Shown here piece by piece: positions 18,041 to 27,386 of a DNA stretch of 27,386 nt. Below the pieces are notes generated by a model, which was given only the letters and a program-made list of their open reading frames with translations, had not been told where the DNA came from and searched no databases. The stretch is taken from positions 193,536,191 through 193,563,576 of the forward strand of contig JBOZIK010000001.1 in assembly GCA_051453625.1 (NCBI GenBank). The letters run 5' to 3'. A program made the translations under genes and the position numbers. The number at the start of each line of letters is the position of its first letter. The stretch's first letter is position 1. The stretch comes from Welwitschia mirabilis (lineage: Eukaryota; Gnetophyta; Gnetopsida; Welwitschiales).

Positions 18041-20829
18041 CAATATACCAAGAAGTCAAGTCCTCTTATCTGAGTTATCAATCACAAGTTCTTTCTCAAG
18101 GAAGAGTTTATCCAAATCTAAATCATGTTTCATGGGATCATTATTTACATAGCCATAATTGTCTTGTGTCAAATTACTACCTTGAGACTATTTCGTCTCT
18201 ATCTTCCTATATTGTTTTTAATTCTTTGTTTCCCTTTTCTGTAGCATCCTTTTTCGAGCCTTTGTACCTTTCTTTTGGTTTAAGTTACACTAATAGTTCT
18301 TGACTACAGGACATGACAACAATCATTGTTCCTTTACTATGTTATAGAATATACACATTCTATGGTCTTTGCAATCTATTGTTCTTCATCCTCCTTGATC
18401 TTACCCTCTATGTGAAGAATGACACATTTGTGCTTAATGTCATATCAAAACCCTAAGGATGAACACTCATACTATTCAAAGTTTAATCTAAATTATGTTT
18501 GAGCCTGTCTTTGAGATTAAGAAGCATTTGAAAGAAAGAGGACTTTCATATCTAAAGTAATTTGATAAATAACACTAATAAACTTATAACCAACAATATA
18601 TCCGTGCAAATATATTTCTACTTTATTAGTTTCAAAATAGAATCTCCTAGCCAAAACATATAATTAAAGCTATAATACAAATTCCATGCAATGTAGAGGA
18701 AGATTACCTCAAATACTTTTTTGGATATTTATTTAGTCATCCATGCTCATCATAATATTGTTTTATTGGGTTTTAATGTAAATAACTTGAGCCTTAAAAA
18801 ACATACCATTGAAACATTACGATCGAGTTACCTATTTTGGAAATAATGAGTATAAAAAGCCAAGAGAAAGAAGACGATACACAAAACCCAAAGACAAGCT
18901 TATAAGAAAGTGCATCTAGTTATATATTAACTGAAATGAATACAGTGATAGAACACTTATCCAAGTGGACCTAAGAAAATCCAAAACATAAACACAACCA
19001 AGATCATTCTATCTATTTCAAATTTTTCTTAATAAATGCCTTAGACATGTTCAAGGACAAAAGGAATAAAAGTTAGTAATAAAAATTGCAAATAATATCA
19101 TTAATCTAAATATCTACAAAGATAACAAATGATTCTATCAGTATTAGCAAAGGACATACAACAACCTACTCACGCTTCTTACACAAATCTAAAAGATGAA
19201 AATAATTTTTATTATATTTCATTTTACTTTTTATCTCACTTAAAACCTTGACAAGATTAGCCACCAATAAGAATGACTCTTAATAAATTCTTTTTACTCT
19301 ATTAATCTTGCTTATTAAATCTGTGTACATTTAATAAATTTAAATTCACTTAATACCCAAGCAAACTATACTACATGATAGCAGTTAAAATAAAGCAAAT
19401 AATTTCATACATTTTAATAGAACACACAAGATAGTTATCTCAATCCTAGTACTTGCATTATTTTAGTTCATCATAATGAATATTCTTTGTTGAAACATCT
19501 AGGCATTTCTAAATGAAATCCAACATAAAAGTGCTTGTGACTTTATTCATAATTAATAGAATCATTTTGATTTTATTTTATTTTTTCCCTAGGAGATTAT
19601 TATTCAAGTTGCAAAGTGTAAGTTCAAGATTAATAATATAAACAAACTCATAAAAGATTGGTCTGATAAGCCTTGTAGTAGTTCTTAAGCTTTGTTTTTG
19701 TGAAATTTTTAGAGTAGACTACTAGGGTTGGTTATCTCCTATGAAGCCTTGATAAACTCTATTTGAGGTATTTTATTTCATTTTAATAGTCATAAAAGTT
19801 GTCATTTTGTTTTAGGGTCTGATACACTCTCCATAATATTTTTTGGATTTTTAGATTTATTTTCATAGGGGATGTTGGACCCCAAATAGTAATTTGATAT
19901 TAATGTTTAAAAACATCTAAAATACATAGTAAGTACAAGAATAAGATGGCTATCTTAAGGCTATAGAAACAATGCATCTAAAAAAATTCTTATGACTAGG
20001 TAATATAGCATCATACTTAACGAAAAACTCTTTCATAGTAATAAGGAAATTTAAGTATCCTTTACTGCATGATTCTCAAGTGGTATAAAACTTTTATCAT
20101 AGTCTTTTCTCTGTCCGTTAACTATGGGATGTGCAAGGACTAGCACAAAAGTCAAAATAAAAGGATATGTTATGTAACAATAAGGTTTTGAGATGGTACT
20201 CATGAAACTGAGAAAGGCTCGTTTAACAAATGCTCCAATAGCTAGAGAAGATACTTGAATGTAGATCCTAAAAGCAATACTCTACAAAATAAAAGCCTCA
20301 AGTCTAGAGAAGTAGAGTTATTAATTCTTTAAAAAATATGATTGCATTAGTGTTTCTAGATTGTGTAAAGGCTTTAGGGTTTGAAACACTTCCAGATCTC
20401 TGAGAAGGATATGCTTCTAGCTTGGATGAAATCCTTGAAAGAGTATAAGAACCTGGATTCAAGAATTTTGAGCCATAAAATAATCAATGAAATAACGTCA
20501 AAAATTATCTTCATTATTGTAGAAAGGGCAGATTTTTACTATAAATTCCACATAGAAAAGCCTTCTACCAATAGGTAGACCTTGATGAAGGAGATACCAC
20601 AAATAGTACTATTGTTTTGTTAAGGTAGGTAATTTCTAGATGCTTTAGACTCTTGATATTCATTGATTATCTAAATTTGAGGTATGTAATACTTTATTAC
20701 AACAAGTCTTAATGGACATGCCTTCCAAAGCATATGGTAAAATTTCTTTGTTTTTCAGGATAAAAGAAAATATCATATAATTATCTTGAACATGAACTAC
20801 GTTGGAAATATGAAAGTTTATCCTTTGTG
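18041..20829. other. AT-rich stretch without a supported gene; may include decayed gag of the copia relic
   Basis: The region directly upstream (minus strand) of the copia protease should carry gag. I could not recognise a zinc knuckle or gag motif with confidence. Elsewhere only short frames without motifs were seen, for example 20381-20578 on the plus strand. Confidence 0.35.
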
Positions 20830-20845
20830 TTTTACTTTTCTTTTT

Positions 20846-20849
<4 letters not shown>

Positions 20850-20916
<67 letters not shown>

Positions 20917-21712
20917 NNNNNNNNNNNNNNNNNNNNNNNNNNNNNNNNNNNNNNNNNNNNNNNNNNNNNNNNNNNNNNNNNNNNNNNNNNNNNNNNNNNN
21001 NNNNNNNNNNNNNNNNNNNNNNNNNNNNNNNNNNNNNNNNNNNNNNNNNNNNNNNNNNNNNNNNNNNNNNNNNNNNNNNNNNNNNNNNNNNNNNNNNNNN
21101 NNNNNNNNNNNNNNNNNNNNNNNNNNNNNNNNNNNNNNNNNNNNNNNNNNNNNNNNNNNNNNNNNNNNNNNNNNNNNNNNNNNNNNNNNNNNNNNNNNNN
21201 NNNNNNNNNNNNNNNNNNNNNNNNNNNNNNNNNNNNNNNNNNNNNNNNNNNNNNNNNNNNNNNNNNNNNNNNNNNNNNNNNNNNNNNNNNNNNNNNNNNN
21301 NNNNNNNNNNNNNNNNNNNNNNNNNNNNNNNNNNNNNNNNNNNNNNNNNNNNNNNNNNNNNNNNNNNNNNNNNNNNNNNNNNNNNNNNNNNNNNNNNNNN
21401 NNNNNNNNNNNNNNNNNNNNNNNNNNNNNNNNNNNNNNNNNNNNNNNNNNNNNNNNNNNNNNNNNNNNNNNNNNNNNNNNNNNNNNNNNNNNNNNNNNNN
21501 NNNNNNNNNNNNNNNNNNNNNNNNNNNNNNNNNNNNNNNNNNNNNNNNNNNNNNNNNNNNNNNNNNNNNNNNNNNNNNNNNNNNNNNNNNNNNNNNNNNN
21601 NNNNNNNNNNNNNNNNNNNNNNNNNNNNNNNNNNNNNNNNNNNNNNNNNNNNNNNNNNNNNNNNNNNNNNNNNNNNNNNNNNNTCTCTCTCTCTCTCTCT
21701 CTCTCTCTCTCT
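20850..21712. repeat. (CT)n / (GA)n microsatellite spanning a 767-N gap
   Basis: A pure tc dinucleotide tract runs from about 20850 to 20916, into N (20917-21683), and resumes from 21684 to 21712. The missing sequence is probably more of the same or a related low-complexity tract. Open frames of Ser-Leu or Arg-Glu repeats through here are artefacts. Confidence 0.95.
20917..21683. other. Assembly gap, 767 N
   Basis: Both flanks are (CT)n. The true length is uncertain. Confidence 0.95.
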
Positions 21713-21899
21713 AAAGAGGGACCACATTCCTATTAAACTAATGAGTTGTCAACCATGGCTTTAAAAAAGGGATTGAAGCGTCATTTACTCATAACCATCA
21801 AAGGCATGAAAGAGAGATCACATTCCTATTAAACTAATGAGATGTTAACTGCAATTTTAAAGAAGCGATTGAGGCATTATTTACTCATAACCATCATGG
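21713..21899. repeat. 96-bp tandem repeat, two copies and perhaps a third decayed one
   Basis: cacattcctattaaactaat occurs at 21723 and 21819, and tttactcataaccatca ends both copies. The copies differ at several positions. The following ttgcaatatagaagaaggga (from about 21909) loosely matches the copy interior and may be a third copy running into the gap at 21940. Confidence 0.8.
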
Positions 21900-21939
21900 A
21901 ATTACATCTTGCAATATAGAAGAAGGGATGGAAAAATTA

Positions 21940-22039
21940 NNNNNNNNNNNNNNNNNNNNNNNNNNNNNNNNNNNNNNNNNNNNNNNNNNNNNNNNNNNNN
22001 NNNNNNNNNNNNNNNNNNNNNNNNNNNNNNNNNNNNNNN
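21940..22039. other. Assembly gap, 100 N, with a 22-bp identical flank
   Basis: The 22 bases before the gap (21918-21939), starting agaagaagggatgg, are repeated exactly after it (22040-22061). This suggests contig ends that overlap and were not merged, or a gap inside a tandem repeat. Confidence 0.95.
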
Positions 22040-22061
22040 AGAAGAAGGGATGGAAAAATTA

Positions 22062-22749
22062 TTCTAAATAATTTTCTTATAAATCATTTTCCATACAATC
22101 TAGACCTTTTTTAGGACATTGGATCCTTCAATTTAACATCCTCTAGGGATTTAAACAAGTTAATAAGATGGATACCTTTTTAGCTCGGTCTGTTCTTTGG
22201 ATTAGTAGTTGTTAATTATTCAAAAACTAAGTCATATCACCATTTTGTGGAGTCAAGATAATTATCTAACCACTTATCACAAAGGATATACCTTACAAAA
22301 AATAGTCAAAAAGATCCAAACCTTAATTTTTCTTGGCTAAGCAAGAAATCCTTAATAAAACTGCTTGGGTAAGAAATAAATTCTTCATGTAACTTTGTGA
22401 AATCTTTTTTTATCATTACTACTTAAACAAATGAAATCACAAAGTATCTTTTCAATTTGTTTATAACTTGAAGTAGTAGGAGCCTAGGGCAAGGAATCAT
22501 GAGTGGTAGATAGAATACTTTATATATACTAGGAATTCCAACAATTATAATTTTTTAGCTTTTTATTTATCAATTTTGAAAGCCAATTTGTTAATAGCAA
22601 AGTCTTATAGTCACTGAGAAGTTTTTTGAAAAGAAAAAGAAATTTCAAGGATTTTGATTACTCAACATTTGAACAATTTTCCATGGTTTGGAGAGAACTC
22701 ATCTTTAGTTTTTAGTAGGAGTATATACTAAATATGTTTCCCAATTTAT
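22062..22749. other. AT-rich stretch, probable downstream part of the LINE relic
   Basis: This is where the C-terminal part of a minus-strand LINE ORF would lie. Only short frames are present and no domain is confidently read. Confidence 0.35.
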
Positions 22750-23690
22750 CTTAGATCTAGAGAGAGAGCAACGAAGATTAATCATAGATTGTAGCTACTG
22801 AATTACACCTGGAGAATTCTTAATAAAAAAGGAGTCATTTCTAATGGGTGTGTTGATAAGCTACTTTTGACTTTCACTAATATGAATGCCAAGAATGACA
22901 CTATCTTGCTATCATTCTAATTAGTATGGCATAAAAATTCTGTTACAATGATTTTAAAAAGGGGCCAAAGGACATCCCTTCCTTGCATATCTTTTAATAG
23001 GAAATCTGGAACTAATAAATCTTGTAATGAAAACACAAGCATTTAAGTTCTTAAACAAACAATTTACTGTATGAATGAAAACCTTCCTGGGTCCTAGCTT
23101 TTCTATGGAAGCTAAGATAAATTTCCATGTCATTACTCATGCTAGGATTCCTAAGCAGATACAACAATATTAAGAATATATCTCCCCTTAATAAAACCAC
23201 TCTAGTGAGCACAAATAATGCTAGGTAAGATAGTATTTAACATGTCATTTAAATATTTGGCTAAAATTTTATAAGAAAGATTAATTCAAGTAATTGATCT
23301 CCAATTGGAAATGAAATGTAAATCACTTGATTTTGGTAAAAAATGAATAACAGTTTGATTAAGCTACCTTCTTGTAAGGTAATATTTTCTAAAACAATCT
23401 TTCTCCATAGTATCCCCATGGTTTTTATAGGAGTTGTGACAGAACTAGATATGGAAGAAAGAATGGTAGTTATTGTAAGTTTGCACACCTGACAAACGCT
23501 CATCCAACTCCCTAAGGCTAAACTAATAGCTTCCATAACTCTCATCACACATTCTTGGAGCATTATCACTAGCTTTGAGTCATCCTCTATAATATGTTGC
23601 TCCAAAATTTGATGATGGACTTCTAAAACTCTAAAAGAAATAATTTTGGTCAAAGAGATGCTAATAAAAACCATTTGATTTGAAGAACTT
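22750..23690 (-). pseudogene. LINE (plant L1-type) reverse transcriptase relic
   Basis: On the minus strand the non-LTR reverse-transcriptase blocks are in order: FLPKSSDLHFISNWRSIT (about 23345-23290), LSYKILAKYLNDMLNTILPS (about 23275-23215) and SGFIKGRYIF (about 23200-23170). Next come SIEKLGPRKVFIHTVNCLF (about 23115-23060), FPIKRYARKGCPLAPF (about 23007-22960) and PIRNDSFFIKNS (about 22855-22815). The last stands where the catalytic ADD box belongs and has lost it. Frameshifts and stops, including one just after WRSIT, break the frame. It is a dead 5'- and 3'-decayed copy. Confidence 0.78.
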
Positions 23691-24300
23691 AGTAAAATGC
23701 CTAACTAAATAGATGAGCATGGCTTGACAATTAGAGTTGATTAATCACCAAATTTAGGTTTGTTTAGTCGAGAATAAGCACAACCTCTCTTAGGTAACCT
23801 ATAAAATTTTTTTACAATTGCATCTTAAATATTAATTCAAGAAATTCTTCTATTAATAGCAACACTTTTAGCAAAGTAGATTTCCTAGGAATTTGAAAAA
23901 TTATTGATTTCTAAAAACCTACTTATAAAGATGATGATTAAAAGGATCTTCTTCTATAGCAATAGAAACTAATAACTTATGTCAGTAGGTGTTTGAATAT
24001 GCTTCTCTTACTTTAGTAGCCATTTGTTTATGAACTTATCTAGAATGTCTTCGAATATGACACATAACACATATTCCTTATGCAATCCATTCAATACTAT
24101 CACTTGGACAAGGCTTTGCATTTCATAAAATATGGAAAATAGTTTTGTGTAATTCAAAATTATATGCACTTCCATGCCATCAAAAGGTAGAAGAATGATT
24201 TTGCTTGGTTGAATTCCTAAAGTTAGTCTCCAAACAAATGGCATAATTATGTAATAATAAGAACTTATTATAGACTTTAACAAAAGCATTTTGATTCCAG
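23691..24300 (-). other. Probable upstream part of the LINE relic (endonuclease-RT linker), not resolved
   Basis: A 93-residue open frame lies at 24008-24289 on the minus strand, rich in Ile and Leu. By position it would be upstream LINE ORF2 sequence, but I could not match endonuclease motifs. Treat it as uncertain. Confidence 0.3.
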
Positions 24301-24879
24301 AAAAAGATAAAAGAGAAATAAAGTATAATTAAGGTTTTGAAGAATATGATCATGTCTTAATAAAAAATTTAACCGAGTATGAAAAACTCCTTGAGAAGAA
24401 GATTGATAATACTAAAAATAATAAATAAGATGAAATTGATCTTTAAGAGAATTCTAGGAACCTTTTTATGGGGAATCCATTTGAAAAGATGAGCCTTCAA
24501 TCCAATACCCTCTTTCCTTTTACTCTAATTAAGCACTTCTTCTTTTTTTCCCTCAACTTCCTTTCTTCTTTAATATTTTTACCTGATAGGTACAATGAAA
24601 CCTAAGACCAAATTCTACTTACTCCTTTATTAGAATTTCTATATTTTAGGAAAGACAAATCATATTAATATTATATACTTACCTATAATTAATTTATAGA
24701 TTATTTTGATTTACAAATAATAGTGATGTTATAAGTTTATGTCCTTCATTTATTCCTAGTTTTTCATCACATTAAAAATATCTTGTGAATAGTTTTGGAG
24801 ATTTAAACTTGTTGTTAACATAGATGGATAAGTTTTAAGGATAATACATAACCAATATAACAGGAGGTTGCAACTCCAA
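24301..24879. other. AT-rich stretch, no gene seen
   Basis: No frame or motif supports a gene. A pyrimidine-rich patch lies at 24535-24580. Confidence 0.4.
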
Positions 24880-25250
24880 TTAATGGCATTCCAACTCAAT
24901 ATTTGGCCACCCTCTAAATGTGAGTTAGTTTTACTTCAGGTTCTAAACTATACAAACATGGCTAGGCTTAACTTTATAGGCTTTCACTTCACCTCGATAT
25001 ACCCCCAATATACGTGATAGACAGTACGTGAGGTGGATGCATGCTTACAAAAAACCCTTGCTTTCTTGAAGCATTTTCGGATGGTGCAACATAATCCATC
25101 GACACCAAGGGCTCGAGATATTAAGTCGAAGTAAGTTCTAGGACAGGAGAGTGGTGATTAAGTCCACTTTCAAAAGGGTATTATATATATATATGCAACC
25201 CATTTTGGTGATGAAATCCAAGTGCGGGGATGGATATTATTACAAGTATC
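24880..25250. other. GC-richer, CpG-containing island in AT-rich DNA
   Basis: Composition rises to near 40% G+C. CpG dinucleotides are frequent for this neighbourhood (cctcgat, tacgtga twice, ttcgga, atcgac, ctcgag, gtcgaag). No long frame, tRNA box pair or TE domain was recognised. An (AT)n run lies at 25177-25192. It could be a younger insertion or an LTR fragment. Confidence 0.35.
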
Positions 25251-26059
25251 TTGACTTAGCCTTATTTGATGAATACACAACACAAATGCATGCAAACAAT
25301 TCTAACTAATGTGGATATTTAATGGATTATTTACCTAGTTATAATAATTCTAACCATCATTTGGTTCATTTTATAAAAAAAACCATAAAAAGAAAGCAAG
25401 TATACAAGAAAATTTCGATATTTAAGATTATAATAATAAAAATCTAGATAAAGGAAATATTCTTCTCTTTTATCTCTAAATAAAGGAAATACTCTTTTCT
25501 TTTTCTTTCAATAATAATAAAAATATTCAAAATGTATCAAATAACATCTTAATAATACACTTAAAGAGACTAAAACGTACCTGGAGCTATGCTAATCCTA
25601 GAAACATTCTTCTATACTCATATGACAATCTCCATGAATTGGTGCAAAGAAGGGAAACAATGAAAGTATAGCTTAAACACAATTGTTAAGATATAAATCT
25701 TTATCCAAGAGTCATATGGCTACATTATAAGTCAATAAAAAGAATGATAAGCTAGAGACTATTTATGTTACATAAACTAGTAAGTGAAAAACTCTTACAA
25801 ACATACACATTCAAAGTAAGATAAAGAAAAAGGGGGTAAAAGAGGTATTTCTACAAATAAAATACTATTTATATGTAATTTAACTCAAAGTTACTGATAG
25901 AAACATATTTTATATACTCAATTCTCTATAAAATTTTATGTGATAATTTTCTATAATTTAAAACATTAATTATAATTTTTTAAGCTTTAAAAAGACATCA
26001 TAATAAAAAAAATAATTAATTAATTATGAAGCAAAAAATAGATTATAGTTATTTTTCAA
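25251..26059. other. Very AT-rich stretch, no gene seen
   Basis: Only short frames and simple A/T runs were found. aataaaggaaata-type motifs recur near 25449 and 25480, which may be a weak local repeat. Confidence 0.4.
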
Positions 26060-26123
26060 AAACTAGACACATAATAGGATTCTCAGAATCTAAACTAGAC
26101 ACATAATAGGATTCTCAGAATCT
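26060..26123. repeat. Perfect 32-bp tandem duplication
   Basis: aaactagacacataatagg... is repeated without mismatch at 26060-26091 and 26092-26123. It stands in otherwise decayed AT-rich sequence, so the duplication is recent or an assembly or polishing artefact. Confidence 0.97.
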
Positions 26124-26669
26124 AACTTAAACTATCTTAGAATTCTAAAAATATTATTTCTAAGGTTATTATCTAAAATTAAAAGTGTCAAAGTTTTTAA
26201 AATTACAGTCCTACTGCACTACACTAAAATGATAATACCTTTTAAAATACTTTGAGTTTTTAAATGATTTAAGATTTTTTGAAAATCTTATTCAGTTTCC
26301 TAAAACTTAGGATGCCCGAGTTTGCAGATATTTTAACAGATAAGTACAGAAATGTAAATTATTTACATACTATTTTTTGCATTTATTTTATAATATATTT
26401 TAATAAATAAATTTTTTAAAAATAATTACCCATTAGAAAAATTAATGGTTTTACATTCCACATTTATAACACAATCTTGGACTTGTAGGAAAAAAAATTC
26501 ACTAATTTATACTTATTAAGTAATAACACATGATGTTTTTATCCTATTCCTCTATCTTGGAAATTTAATTTTCTCCATAACCAAAATATGATAAAGTTTC
26601 TACAACTACTTAAGCAATAAATTAGATCATTAAAATAATGGGTATACTAACTAATTACTTATATAATAT
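26124..26669. other. Very AT-rich stretch, no gene seen
   Basis: No frame or motif of note. Confidence 0.4.
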
Positions 26670-27141
26670 CTTAACTAAGTTACTAATTCAAATCATTGTA
26701 AAAATAAAAATCAAATCAATTCAAATAGAACCANNNNNNNNNNNNNNNNNNNNNNNNNNNNNNNNNNNNNNNNNNNNNNNNNNNNNNNNNNNNNNNNNNN
26801 NNNNNNNNNNNNNNNNNNNNNNNNNNNNNNNNNNNNNNNNNNNNNNNNNNNNNNNNNNNNNNNNNNNNNNNNNNNNNNNNNNNNNNNNNNNNNNNNNNNN
26901 NNNNNNNNNNNNNNNNNNNNNNNNNNNNNNNNNNNNNNNNNNNNNNNNNNNNNNNNNNNNNNNNNNNNNNNNNNNNNNNNNNNNNNNNNNNNNNNNNNNN
27001 NNNNNNNNNNNNNNNNNNNNNNNNNNNNNNNNNNNNNNNNNNNNNNNNNNNNNNNNNNNNNNNNNNNNNNNNNNNNNCTTAACTAAGTTACTAATTCAAA
27101 TCATTGTAAAAATAAAAATCAAATCAATTCAAATAGAACCA
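26670..27141. repeat. 344-N gap bounded by an identical 64-bp direct repeat
   Basis: 26670-26733 and 27078-27141 are identical over 64 bases, starting cttaactaagtta and ending aatagaacca. The gap (26734-27077) is either inside a tandem repeat or a false duplication from unmerged contig ends. Confidence 0.95.
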
Positions 27142-27386
27142 TCTAGTATGAGCCTTACGATTTCGATGAAATAGTACTAGCGCAAAAAGATTTTTGAGGA
27201 TTAGACTTTGTCCCTAATAAGATGGTCCTAATGCATAATATATTGAAAAAATAATAATATTAAAATAAACATGGGTACCCAAATCTCTTTTTTTTTTTTT
27301 AAATAGTAAATTCCCTAGTCAATTGTCCAAAATCACCCATTATTACTCCTCTATCATCAAGCATAAGAGGCTTCTCATATCTCACT
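27142..27386. other. Window end, no gene seen
   Basis: AT-rich sequence with a T run (about 27289-27300). Nothing further can be supported. Confidence 0.4.

Noticed and set aside
20660-21736. Long open frames on both strands through the (CT)n tract and N gap
   Set aside because: They consist of Ser-Leu or Arg-Glu dipeptide repeats and unknown residues. They arise because the dinucleotide repeat and N contain no stops.
24008-24289. 93-residue minus-strand frame as a membrane protein
   Set aside because: It is Ile/Leu-rich because the DNA is AT-rich. Its place just upstream of a LINE reverse transcriptase makes decayed LINE sequence more likely.
26638-27174. 178-residue plus-strand open frame
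   Set aside because: Two thirds of it is N, and the two ends are the same 64-bp sequence repeated. It is not a gene.
1-27386. CRISPR arrays, tRNA or rRNA genes, bacterial operons
   Set aside because: No spaced short direct repeats, no tRNA A/B box pairs with a cloverleaf and no rRNA core sequence were seen. The array at 6-10.6 kb has long adjoining units, not repeat-spacer structure.

Overview
The window is plant nuclear DNA, almost certainly from a flowering plant with a repeat-rich genome. It contains the 3' end of a Sirevirus-like Ty1/copia element with its multiple polypurine tracts, a Ty3/gypsy integrase, a second decayed copia element, a plant L1-type LINE, a hAT-type MITE and long (CT)n tracts. 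There is nothing bacterial: no operons and no ribosome-binding sites. I found no intact protein-coding gene. The species cannot be named from this sequence. Six runs of N (87, 100, 100, 767, 100 and 344 bases) interrupt it, and at least three have repeated sequence on both sides.

Layout. 1-209 is the end of a plus-strand LTR. 210-966 is C/T-rich sequence with no call. 967-6130 is the 3' part of a minus-strand Sirevirus-like copia element: 3' LTR (967-2009), a duplicated block of post-pol ORF end plus polypurine tracts (about 2010-3120 and 3121-4000), a broken post-pol (env-like) ORF (to 4761), a spacer, and RNase H/reverse transcriptase (5198-6130). The element stops abruptly at about 6130. 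6131-10565 is a two-level tandem array. Minus-strand translation shows it is built from repeated copies of the C-terminal part of a Ty3/gypsy integrase plus its 3' tail. It is continuous with the degraded integrase core at 10540-10990. One array unit carries a 436-bp hAT-type MITE with a clean 8-bp target duplication. 10825-12020 is a tandem duplication of about 600 bp whose edge cuts through the integrase.

12552-12892 holds two well-formed coding exons joined by a consensus intron, the only host-gene-like signal. They are enclosed by two diverged direct repeats (12224-12469 and 13432-13656). From 13.7 kb the sequence becomes AT-rich and carries old TE debris: a copia pol relic (15950-18040, minus strand), a (CT)n tract spanning a large gap, a 96-bp tandem repeat, and a LINE reverse transcriptase relic (22750-23690, minus strand). 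A GC-richer, CpG-containing island at 24880-25250 stands out. The rest to 27386 is AT-rich and uncalled.

The most unusual structure is the integrase-tail array: about nine copies of a dead gypsy integrase C-terminus in roughly 1-kb higher-order units. Several inactivating changes are shared between copies, so the amplification appears to have followed the element's death. No gene set here works together as a pathway; the window is a record of nested insertion, duplication and decay.
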